From CAZPMT01 sp964587655 (lineage in GTDB: Bacteria > Hydrogenedentota > Hydrogenedentia > Hydrogenedentales > SLHB01), in the NCBI GenBank assembly GCA_964587655.1, contig CAZPMT010000064.1:1-29263 (forward strand): a stretch of DNA of 29,263 nt, written 5' to 3'. Position 1 is the stretch's first letter; the number at the start of each line of letters is the position of its first letter. Made by a program: the position numbers and the translations under genes. Shown in pieces: positions 1 to 6,790 of this stretch. The notes under the pieces were generated by a model, which worked only from the letters and a program-made list of their open reading frames with translations, had not been told where the DNA came from and ran no database searches.

Positions 1-2
1 CA

Positions 3-521
3 CAGACAAGGGGTTACGAAAATTCAGAAGGGCCTATATTGAAGACTCAGGTTTATGCCATCCACAACGAAAAGCCGACGAGTCCGTACGGCGAACTAGG
101 AAAACAGCGTCCCAAACTCGACATTCAGATTGAGCGCTGCGGCCTGCGGCCCAAAGCGTATTACACCTTTGAGGCAAAGCGCCTGCGCGACGATGAACAT
201 TCGAGTGTACGTGACACGTTGCGGCACTACCTCGGCGACGACGGTATCCTCCGATTCGTAAGTTGTCGTTATGTGCCGGAGAGCCTGGAAGCCGTTATGC
301 TCGGGTGCATTCAAGCGCATGACGCGGAATTTTGGTTCACTCAAGTCAGCAATGCATTTGACTCTGACGAGGCAAGCGACGAGCCGCTGTTTGCCTTGAT
401 CGAGGGCCTGCGACGGATAAACGTCATTTCAGACTTCCCCGACGAACGCGTTAGTGTTCACGCAAGGGCATCTGGAGTCGAGATTCGAATATTCCATCTA
501 TACATCGATTGCAGGGTATGA
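3..521 (+). CDS. Partial gene, putative PD-(D/E)XK nuclease-like protein (5' end outside window)
   Basis: The reading frame is open from the left edge, so the N-terminus probably lies outside. A TTG at 39 preceded by AGAAGG could be an alternative start giving 160 residues. Counting from that TTG, the protein has an Asp at about residue 28 (segment RPKLDIQIE) followed by YYTFEAKRL at about 41-49. This D...E-x-K spacing is typical of PD-(D/E)XK nucleases. Later it has YLGDDGILRFVSCRY and EAVMLGCIQ. From memory, proteins with a FEAKRL segment like this occur near AAA ATPase genes in defence-type cassettes; that is recall, not a search result. The nuclease role is an inference from the motif. 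The substrate is unknown. No partner gene is visible inside the window on this side. Confidence 0.55.
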   Translation, partial: QTRGYENSEGPILKTQVYAIHNEKPTSPYGELGKQRPKLDIQIERCGLRPKAYYTFEAKRLRDDEHSSVRDTLRHYLGDDGILRFVSCRYVPESLEAVMLGCIQAHDAEFWFTQVSNAFDSDEASDEPLFALIEGLRRINVISDFPDERVSVHARASGVEIRIFHLYIDCRV

Positions 522-819
522 AGGCAGCCACCTATTTCTCTGACCCTATCGCGCTTTCCTTGTCCTCCCCACGGGATTCCGCTTGATATACCGCAGGGAC
601 TGGACAACCCCAATATGCCCTCACATCCCCGTCCCTGGCTACAAAACAAATGCCTTAGCCTTGAATTCAGATAGCCACGCCATTGGGGTACACCTCCAGA
701 CGCGAAAATCAGCGTTTCACTCTCGTCATGATATCATCCATAGGCTTCAGGCTCTCTGCCCGCCAGCATAGGGAGTCCTACGAACTTCGCCTTCCTCAAC
801 GAGTTCTGCCTTCAGGGCG
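522..819. other. Intergenic region, no gene recognised
   Basis: About 300 bases lie between two 3' gene ends that face each other. Short open frames exist on both strands, but none has a ribosome binding site or a recognisable product. A weak inverted repeat (AGGGCG at 814-819 and CGCCCT at 831-836) spans the stop codon of the isomerase gene. It lacks a T-tract, so it is a poor terminator candidate. Confidence 0.5.
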
Positions 820-1596
820 TTAGCTGTCGACGCCCTCCTGTCTCTTCAAGAAGCATATAGCTTCAACGATGTCGGCTAGAGGATCCGGGCCGCATTCGCG
901 TTCGATCGTCAGGTAGCCGTTGAAGCCGATCTCGCGCAACGCGGCGAGGTACTTCGGGAAATCAACGTTGCCTTTGCCCAAGGCGACTTCCTCTTCCTTT
1001 CCCTTCAACCCGTCCTTGGCGTGAGTGTGAACGATGAAACCCTTCAGCGCGTAAACGTCGTGCAGGTGGTCGAAACCGGACATGCACAGATTCGCGGGAT
1101 CGAAATTGACCTTGGCGCCGTCGCTGTTCGCGGCGAGGAGGAACGCCGCAAGCGAGTCGCCGGACTCGGGGCCGGTCTCGGTGGCGAAACAGCAATCCCG
1201 CGCGGCGGCGTACTCGGCCACTTCGCGGACCGCGGCGACGAGGTCTTGATAGGCGCGGGAAGAGGCGTCTTCGGGAACAACGCCGATGTGCGTGGTGAGT
1301 ATGGGCGTCTGCAAGTCGACACAGAGATCGAACATCTCCTTCGTGTGGGCGATGCGTTCGTCGACCGTCGCGGGATCCGCGAAACCGCCGATGTCGCCGC
1401 ACAAAGCCGACCGCTTGAGCCCGAGCGACGCCATGTAGTTGAGCAAGTCCTGTCGTCCGCTCTGCGACAGGCTTCGCGGGTCGAGCTCATTGTTCGCGAC
1501 CCAGAGTTGGACGCCGTGCGCGCCGATTTCTTTTGCCTTCCGCAAGGCAGCCCGCAGTTCCATGGGCAACGAGGCGGTGATGATCCCGACTTTCAT
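820..1596 (-). CDS. Sugar phosphate isomerase/epimerase (xylose isomerase-like TIM barrel)
   Basis: This 258-residue cytoplasmic protein belongs to the AP-endonuclease-2/xylose isomerase-like TIM-barrel superfamily, whose members isomerise or epimerise sugars and sugar phosphates with a divalent metal. Likely metal ligands in the expected order are Glu140 (ATETGP), Asp166 (NFDPANL), His190/His192 (VHTHAKD) and Glu232 (TIERE). The ATG at 1596 is preferred over a start 13 codons upstream, because GGAGGGAG lies just ahead of it and the protein then begins with the typical first strand MKVGIITA. The substrate cannot be read from sequence. The gene follows the small membrane protein gene on the same strand by about 50 bp and may be co-transcribed with it and the lipoprotein gene. 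Confidence 0.88.
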   Translation of the reverse strand: MKVGIITASLPMELRAALRKAKEIGAHGVQLWVANNELDPRSLSQSGRQDLLNYMASLGLKRSALCGDIGGFADPATVDERIAHTKEMFDLCVDLQTPILTTHIGVVPEDASSRAYQDLVAAVREVAEYAAARDCCFATETGPESGDSLAAFLLAANSDGAKVNFDPANLCMSGFDHLHDVYALKGFIVHTHAKDGLKGKEEEVALGKGNVDFPKYLAALREIGFNGYLTIERECGPDPLADIVEAICFLKRQEGVDS

Positions 1597-1648
1597 TTTC
1601 TCCCTCCGCGTGTTGTTGAACGACTGCTTTCGCAACGTGCGGGAGCGT

Positions 1649-2032
1649 TCAGTCCCGTTCGCCCTCTTGACGCTCTTTCCGCCGGGCCTCGATGAGCGCC
1701 TTTCGGAAAGACTCGTCCTCCCACGTCTGACGGAACAGTTCGCGCCGGCTGATCGTGTACTGCAAGTGAATATACCGGATGTCCAGCAGCACGATGTACA
1801 GTGTTATTGCGACGAGGGCGAGAAAGACCGCCCAGTACGAAAGGAACAGCGTCATGGAATCGGTTAGGAAACGGTGTTCCGACCCGTACCACACCATCAG
1901 CGCGGCGCCGATCGTCGTCATTGCGCCGGCAACGCGCCACCGGGATTGCGTAATGAGGCCCGTTTCCGGACTACCACCGGTCAGGGACCCAGACGCGCTC
2001 TTCGTAGGTCTCTCCTGAGGGGCTTCGGACAA
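1649..2032 (-). CDS. Small two-helix membrane protein of unknown function
   Basis: The 127-residue product has a polar N-terminus of about 33 residues, two hydrophobic segments (WRVAGAMTTIGAALMVWYG and, after a short loop, a longer helix from SYWAVFLALVA to LYIVLLDIRY) and a highly charged C-terminus rich in Arg and Glu. I do not recognise the family. The start is uncertain. TTG at 2032 overlaps the upstream lipoprotein gene by 62 bp with only a weak ribosome binding site, while ATG at 1921 would cut into the first helix. Overlap with the upstream gene suggests translational coupling. The charged tail suggests a cytoplasmic C-terminus. Confidence 0.6.
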   Translation of the reverse strand: MSEAPQERPTKSASGSLTGGSPETGLITQSRWRVAGAMTTIGAALMVWYGSEHRFLTDSMTLFLSYWAVFLALVAITLYIVLLDIRYIHLQYTISRRELFRQTWEDESFRKALIEARRKERQEGERD

Positions 2033-2345
2033 TTCGATTCTCGTAGTGACCGGTTACGGTTCTGCCGGCCTGCGGGGGAGGCGCCTGGACGACAACGGAC
2101 CGCTGGCGGGATTTTTCGACCTGGTCGCCGACAATCGCGCCCGTCAACGCGCCGGCCGCGGCGCCGATAAGGGCTCCGCTGCCGCCTTGACCGTGGACTT
2201 GATTGCCGATAATGGCGCCGGCGCCGGCGCCGAGTGCACCGCCCATGAGGGCGCCCTGCTGTACGGGGGTCGTCGCGCAGCCCGTTATCATCGCCGCCAA
2301 CAATACGGCTAACACTGTCATCGATAAGATGTTACGTTTCATCAT
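1971..2345 (-). CDS. Glycine-zipper lipoprotein
   Basis: This 124-residue protein has a lipoprotein signal (MMKRNILSMTVLAVLLAA then MITGC, with the Cys as lipidation site), followed by a Gly/Ala-rich stretch with GxxxG repeats (GGALGAGAGAIIG and GALIGAAAGALTGAIVG). This is the pattern of 17-kDa-antigen/OmpA-type glycine-zipper outer-membrane lipoproteins. The C-terminal part (GHYENRIVRSPSGETYEERVWVPDRW) resembles the Tyr/Trp-containing tail common in such proteins. The start is set by GGAGG 5 bases before ATG 2345; a second ATG follows directly. A good promoter lies about 50 bp upstream. The gene heads a leftward group with the two-helix membrane protein. The function is probably in envelope structure or stress, which is an inference. 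Confidence 0.85.
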   Translation of the reverse strand: MMKRNILSMTVLAVLLAAMITGCATTPVQQGALMGGALGAGAGAIIGNQVHGQGGSGALIGAAAGALTGAIVGDQVEKSRQRSVVVQAPPPQAGRTVTGHYENRIVRSPSGETYEERVWVPDRW

Positions 2346-2398
2346 TGAACCTCCGGGTCCGGGCTCCCGTTTACGAGGGCTCGTCTCGTTACAAAGAG

Positions 2399-2427
2399 AT
2401 TCTACCATACGGTTGAACCCTTGTCAC
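2399..2427 (-). promoter_or_regulatory. Sigma70-type promoter of the glycine-zipper lipoprotein gene
   Basis: On the minus strand GTGACA (2427-2422) is followed by a 17-base spacer and TAGAAT (2404-2399). Each box matches consensus at five of six positions, and a TG one base upstream of the -10 gives an extended -10. Transcription would start near 2392, leaving a leader of about 47 bases that contains the GGAGG site. Confidence 0.6.
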
Positions 2428-2575
2428 AGTTCATCCACGAATAACGACGAGAAGACCGCCCATATATTCAGATTCCCCTGCGCCTACAAGAGAAGTCACA
2501 GCCGTGGGGCAAACTGTCAGTCTGCCCGCGACCATCCTTTGCATCGTACCGAGACGCAGCGGTATGCTGTGCGCC

Positions 2576-3799
2576 ATGCCATTGCCTGCGCTGCGAAATC
2601 TGGAGATCATGCCCATCGAACAGGATGGGCAGACCCTCCTCTGCCTACAGGATCCCGAAGGTGTCGTCAGAGACCCGGCGGTTCTTTCCCCGATCTCGTA
2701 TTTCGTCGCCTCGCAATTGAACGGGATGAACGAGGTGACGGATATCCAGTATGCGTTTGCTCAACACGTGCCCGGCGCATTGCTGATGTCCGAGGACATA
2801 ATGAAGGTTGTGGCCTTCCTTGACCAGTATGGATTTCTCAACACGGAAGAGTACGTCGCGCGGCGCAAGCGCATATTGGATTGCTTTGCAGCGTCGGAGG
2901 TCCGCCCCGCTTACATGGCCGGGAAGTCTTATCCCGATAACGCGGAAGGGCTGCGCGGATTTCTGGAGGATCTCTTCGCGAAGTGCGGCGAGGCGTCCAG
3001 CGGCGCGGTGGGGACGACGAAGGCGCGGTTGCGTGGTCTTGTGGCGCCGCACATTGACTTCCAGCGGGGCGGCCGGGCATACGTACAGGGCTACCGGCGG
3101 TTGCAGGAACAGGATGCCCCCCGCACGGTGTTCATCTTCGGGGTGGCGCATGCGGGAGGGTTCGTCCCGTTCATCCTGACGCGGAAACATTTCGAGACGC
3201 CCTTGGGCGTGATCGAGACGGATACGGACATCGTTGATCGTCTAGCGGGCGCGTGCCGATGGGATCCGTTCGAGCACGAGATCCTTCACCGTACGGAACA
3301 CTCGATCGAATTCCAGGCCGTCATGATCGCCCACCTGTATGGCGCCTCGGCTCGGATTGTTCCGGTATTGTGCGGGGCGATGGGGACAGAGGACGGGGCA
3401 AAACACCCAGATGAGATCGAGGAGATAGCGGCGTTCCTGGCGCGGTGCCGCGAGATCGCTTCGGACGGCGGCGAAAACGTCGCCGTAATCGCCGGGGCGG
3501 ACCTCTCGCACGTGGGACGCCGATTTGGAGATCCCTTTGATATAACCGACGGAATCATCAGCCGCGTCGAGCAGAGAGATCGGGAAGACCTTGCCTTCGT
3601 TACGGCGGGCGATGCCGGCGGCTTCTACCGGTCAGTAATGAAAGATGGAAACGCGCGACGCGTGTGCGGACTGGGTTGCATCTACGCCGCACTCAAGACG
3701 CTTGAGGGCAACGTGCGGCACGGGGAGATCCTGCGATATGATTACGCGCCGGATCCCGCGGGAGGGATCGTCTCATTCGCGGGGATCGCGCTGACGTGA
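2576..3799 (+). CDS. amrB: MEMO1-family protein (AmmeMemoRadiSam system protein B) with N-terminal extension
   Basis: The 407-residue product has an N-terminal domain of about 110 residues (PLPALRNLEIMPIEQDGQ onward) followed by a MEMO domain. MEMO proteins resemble non-haem iron dioxygenases. The window shows the family landmarks in order: VAPHIDFQRGG with a His, FGVAHAG with a second His, HRTEHSIEFQ, GADLSHVG, and a late Cys pair in RRVCGLGCIY. ATG 2576 is chosen because the protein then starts like relatives with this extension; ATG 2564 is an alternative, and neither has a strong ribosome binding site. In other genomes this protein is linked to an AMMECR1 protein and a radical SAM enzyme, but neither is seen here. 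It starts a rightward cluster and lies 22 bp before the next gene. The biochemical role of the bacterial proteins is not settled. Confidence 0.88.
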   Translation: MPLPALRNLEIMPIEQDGQTLLCLQDPEGVVRDPAVLSPISYFVASQLNGMNEVTDIQYAFAQHVPGALLMSEDIMKVVAFLDQYGFLNTEEYVARRKRILDCFAASEVRPAYMAGKSYPDNAEGLRGFLEDLFAKCGEASSGAVGTTKARLRGLVAPHIDFQRGGRAYVQGYRRLQEQDAPRTVFIFGVAHAGGFVPFILTRKHFETPLGVIETDTDIVDRLAGACRWDPFEHEILHRTEHSIEFQAVMIAHLYGASARIVPVLCGAMGTEDGAKHPDEIEEIAAFLARCREIASDGGENVAVIAGADLSHVGRRFGDPFDITDGIISRVEQRDREDLAFVTAGDAGGFYRSVMKDGNARRVCGLGCIYAALKTLEGNVRHGEILRYDYAPDPAGGIVSFAGIALT

Positions 3800-3821
3800 A
3801 GGTCGTCCGGAGGAGTGTATC

Positions 3822-4292
3822 GTGAGTGCGGATCAGCAGCCGAAACGCAACAGGCGTTGGTTGAAGGGATGCGCCTTGGGCTGCGGCGGGTTCCTGGTCA
3901 TTGCAGTCATTCTCATAGCCGCGGCGTTCCTCTTCTTTCGTGGATCTTTCGCCGACCGTTTCGCCGCCAATTACGAACGGGCGAAACAGGAAGGGAAGCT
4001 GTCGGACGAGGAGCAGGACGTCTTCTACGACTTGATGGTCTCGATTCAGCGTCCCGAGACCGGCATTAGCGCAAGCGCCTATGCATGCATCCTGCTCGAC
4101 CGCTGCCTGAATGCGCCCGACGGCGCCTCGCGCGAGAAGGCGGTGGCGGCGGCCACTGACATGCGGGAGTTGCTGGCTGCCAATGCGTCGCCGGGCATTC
4201 GAGAGGTGATGGGCGTAATGGAGAAGTACCCGGAACTTAGCGTGCGGAACTGGAAGGCCAAGCGGCCTCCCGCAGCGGCTCCGCAGCCCTGA
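3822..4292 (+). CDS. Small single-helix membrane protein, first of a tandem paralogous pair
   Basis: The 156-residue protein starts at GTG with GGAGGAG six bases upstream. A basic N-terminus (KRNRRWLKG) leads into GCALGCGGF and one transmembrane helix at about residues 16-40. An extracytoplasmic domain of about 115 residues follows, containing ANYERAKQEGKL, IQRPETG and DMRELLAANASP. The N-in orientation is inferred from the positive charges. It shares GCxxGCG at the start of the helix, RPET in the middle and a D-[MF]-R-[ED]-LL-x-AN-x-SP segment near the C-terminus with the next gene, so the two are duplicates. The family is not recognised and no catalytic motif is visible. Confidence 0.75.
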   Translation: MSADQQPKRNRRWLKGCALGCGGFLVIAVILIAAAFLFFRGSFADRFAANYERAKQEGKLSDEEQDVFYDLMVSIQRPETGISASAYACILLDRCLNAPDGASREKAVAAATDMRELLAANASPGIREVMGVMEKYPELSVRNWKAKRPPAAAPQP

Positions 4293-4318
4293 TATTGCGG
4301 TTGGAGGAGGAGAATCCA

Positions 4319-4798
4319 ATGCAGAACAAATGGCTATGGGGATGTGGAATCGGGTGTGGCGTAATCATTGTTCTTGTCGGGCTCGTTGGCGTCGGACTTG
4401 CGGGCTATGGCCTCAAGTACAAGGATAAAGCGATATCGGCTCTCAATGATGAAGTCAGTTCTCGTTTCGAACAACTCAAGAAGGAAGGCAAGGTAAGGCC
4501 AGAACTCCAGGAGCCGATCTCCGAGACGCTTACCTTGCTCCGGCGTCCGGAAACGCCCTTCGTCGTGGGCATGGCAATTCTTGGCTTGCTCACCCAGGTC
4601 GTTGAGGCCACTGCGACTGCAAACGAGCCCGTCGATCCTGAGAAGGTGCTCGCGGTGGTTACGGATTTTCGGGACCTGCTGAAGGCAAACCCCTCACCGA
4701 CCACGGACGAGTTAACAGCCGTGTATGACAAGCATAAGGACCTTATGGATTCCCTGCACAAGTCGCACTCCAAAGTCGAAGTGAGGATCACAAAATGA
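4319..4798 (+). CDS. Small single-helix membrane protein, second of the tandem pair
   Basis: This 159-residue paralogue of the preceding protein begins at ATG 4319, set by GGAGGAGGA ending seven bases upstream; an in-frame start 24 bases earlier lacks that signal. It shows GCGIGCG at the head of one transmembrane helix (about residues 9-33), then KKEGKVRPEL, LRRPETPF and DFRDLLKANPSP, all matching positions in its neighbour. Its stop overlaps the start of the aminotransferase gene in an ATGA, implying translational coupling. The soluble part looks helical and probably faces outward. The function is unknown. Confidence 0.78.
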   Translation: MQNKWLWGCGIGCGVIIVLVGLVGVGLAGYGLKYKDKAISALNDEVSSRFEQLKKEGKVRPELQEPISETLTLLRRPETPFVVGMAILGLLTQVVEATATANEPVDPEKVLAVVTDFRDLLKANPSPTTDELTAVYDKHKDLMDSLHKSHSKVEVRITK

Positions 4799-6066
4799 AC
4801 CGTGATAGTCCCGATCTGGCAATAAACGGCGGCGCACCCGTCACTATGGAATTCTTCCCAAGCACGTGGCTTGGACCCGCGGCCATAGGCGAAGAGGAAG
4901 TCGAGGCGGTGGCGAACGTTGTGCGAAGCGGGCGCATCTTCCGCTTTCTGGATCACGAGAACTCGCATTGTACGCGCCTCGAAAAGCTGTTCAGCGGCAT
5001 GACGGGGTGCGACCATGCCTTGGCCGTCGGCGGAGGCACGGCCGCGCTCATCTGCGGGCTCGTCGGCATCGGCGTCGGCGACGGCGATGAAGTAATCGTG
5101 CCCGGTTACACGTACATCGCGTCCGCGTCGGCGATCCTCATCTGCGGGGCCGTGCCGGTGATCGCCGAGATCGACAAATCGATGACGATGGACCCAAACG
5201 ACATCGCCTCGAAAATCACGCCCCGGACGAAGGCGATCATGCCGGTCCACATGCGCGGGATCCCGTGCGACATGGATCGCATCATGGCCGTCGCGCGTGA
5301 ACATAACCTGCTCGTGATCGAGGACTGCGCACAGGCGTGTGGCGGCAGCTACAAGGGCCGCAGGCTCGGATCCATCGGCGACGCGGGCTGCTTCAGCCTT
5401 CAACAGTTCAAGGTGATCACCGCGGGCGAAGGCGGCATGGTGGTCACGCGGAAACGCGAGGTGTTCGAGCGGGCTGCCATCCGCCACGATTCAGCCATGT
5501 GCTTCTGGAACCCGGCGGACGCGACCGTCGGCCCATTCGCCGGCGAGAATTTCCGTCTGAACGAGATGGAAGGCGCGCTCGGCTGCGTTCAGTTCGGCCG
5601 CATGGAAGGCATCCTCGCGCGCACGCGCGAACTGTACAAGCGAATCCACGAGGCCATCGCTGACTTGCCGGGCATCCGCCCGCACCGTTCGCCGGATCCC
5701 GAAGGCGACTGCGGTATCGCCGTGGCCATGCTGCTCGAAAGCGGCGAACGCGCCAAGTGGTTCGCCAAGGCCCTCCGCGCCGAGGGCATCCCCGCCGGCA
5801 GCACATACGATCAAGGCATCCCGGACCGACACATCTACTGCTACTGGGAATACGTCATGGAGAAGCGATCCGGCGACCCGAACGGCCGCCCCTGGACCTC
5901 TCCCCTCCACGACCCAACGCGCACCTACCGCCCCGACATGTGCCCGAGGACGCTCGACATCCTCGGCCGCAGCGTCTGCATCCCGCTCTCGCAAACCTAC
6001 GAGGACCGCCACGCGGAATACATAATCCAGGCACTGCATAAAGTGGCCAAGCAAGCACCGGTTTGA
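4795..6066 (+). CDS. DegT/DnrJ/EryC1/StrS-family PLP-dependent enzyme
   Basis: The 423-residue cytoplasmic protein belongs to the fold-type I PLP enzymes that aminate keto-sugars or, more rarely, dehydrate or oxidise them. The sequence shows GGGTAAL (cofactor phosphate region), VPGYTYIASASA, Asp177 in VIEDCAQA (pairs with the pyridine nitrogen) and the Schiff-base Lys206 in SLQQFKVITAGEGGM. All key residues are present. It begins in the ATGA overlap with the small membrane protein gene. Members of this family with an AINGG-type N-terminus are widespread in planctomycete-like genomes, often among sugar-catabolic genes rather than in antigen clusters. The substrate cannot be told. Pairing with the membrane proteins is unusual. 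Confidence 0.9.
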   Translation: MNRDSPDLAINGGAPVTMEFFPSTWLGPAAIGEEEVEAVANVVRSGRIFRFLDHENSHCTRLEKLFSGMTGCDHALAVGGGTAALICGLVGIGVGDGDEVIVPGYTYIASASAILICGAVPVIAEIDKSMTMDPNDIASKITPRTKAIMPVHMRGIPCDMDRIMAVAREHNLLVIEDCAQACGGSYKGRRLGSIGDAGCFSLQQFKVITAGEGGMVVTRKREVFERAAIRHDSAMCFWNPADATVGPFAGENFRLNEMEGALGCVQFGRMEGILARTRELYKRIHEAIADLPGIRPHRSPDPEGDCGIAVAMLLESGERAKWFAKALRAEGIPAGSTYDQGIPDRHIYCYWEYVMEKRSGDPNGRPWTSPLHDPTRTYRPDMCPRTLDILGRSVCIPLSQTYEDRHAEYIIQALHKVAKQAPV

Positions 6067-6122
6067 CAACTGACAACGCGTTGATCCGCGCGTGAACCGC
6101 ATAACGTTGGACACTTGGACCT

Positions 6123-6773
6123 ATGGACGCGAATGATCTGTTGAAACACTACGCCAGTTTCTACGGCCCCGAAGCGGGACCCTGGAATCTGTCTCCGAAA
6201 AATCTCTTCGTCGAGTACAAGACTCGATCTTTTGCGAGCGCCATTCTGGAGCAGCACTTCTCAGATTCCACACGGCTCAAGGTCTGCAACGTGGGGATCG
6301 GGCAGGGAGACTGGGACATCTTCCTCTCCTACAAGATCGGATCGAGAGGCGAACTCACGAGTGTGGACATCTCCGCGGAGACCTGCGAGATACTGCGCGC
6401 CCGCCTTTCGATTGAAGAGAATCCCAATGTGATCCATATCCTGAACGAGGACATCAACCGGACCTCATTATCCCCGAATACATTCGATCTGGTGACGATC
6501 ATCGGTTCTACGGTCGATGAGGCCGGACAGGAGTATCGAACATTGGACAGTTGCCTCAAGCTCGTAAGATCCGGTGGAATACTGATGTACTCGGATTTCA
6601 GCAGGAATCGGACCTTGAATGATTTCCATCGGTATGCCTCATCCAGACCGGTCCGGCTGCTTAACTGCGAGGATGTGTGCGACCACTCGTTGCCATTCTA
6701 CATCGTGTCGCTTGTGAATGAGTCCGCTGCCGATACATGCGGAGGCTTCGTCCGCGCGCCCCACACGAGGTAG
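6123..6773 (+). CDS. Class I SAM-dependent methyltransferase
   Basis: The 216-residue product has a Rossmann-type methyltransferase core. Motif I is NVGIGQGDWD at about residues 56-65, the acidic residue after strand 2 is Asp82 (TSVDIS), and FDLVTIIGS followed by GGILMYSDF corresponds to motifs IV-VI. The acceptor is unknown. The gene lies 56 bp after the PLP enzyme with a weak ribosome binding site. It is probably in the same transcription unit, but this is less certain because of the spacing. It converges on the DUF4838 gene, with 17 bp between the two stops and no obvious terminator. Confidence 0.82.
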   Translation: MDANDLLKHYASFYGPEAGPWNLSPKNLFVEYKTRSFASAILEQHFSDSTRLKVCNVGIGQGDWDIFLSYKIGSRGELTSVDISAETCEILRARLSIEENPNVIHILNEDINRTSLSPNTFDLVTIIGSTVDEAGQEYRTLDSCLKLVRSGGILMYSDFSRNRTLNDFHRYASSRPVRLLNCEDVCDHSLPFYIVSLVNESAADTCGGFVRAPHTR

Positions 6774-6790
6774 TTCCCGTTCTTGACGGA

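Noticed and set aside
1021..1695. A plus-strand frame opposite the first sugar isomerase
   Set aside because: Shadow frame; the minus strand shows the metal ligands and a strong ribosome binding site.
4405..5487. A 360-codon minus-strand frame
   Set aside because: It runs antisense across the small membrane protein and PLP enzyme genes, both of which have good starts and motifs.
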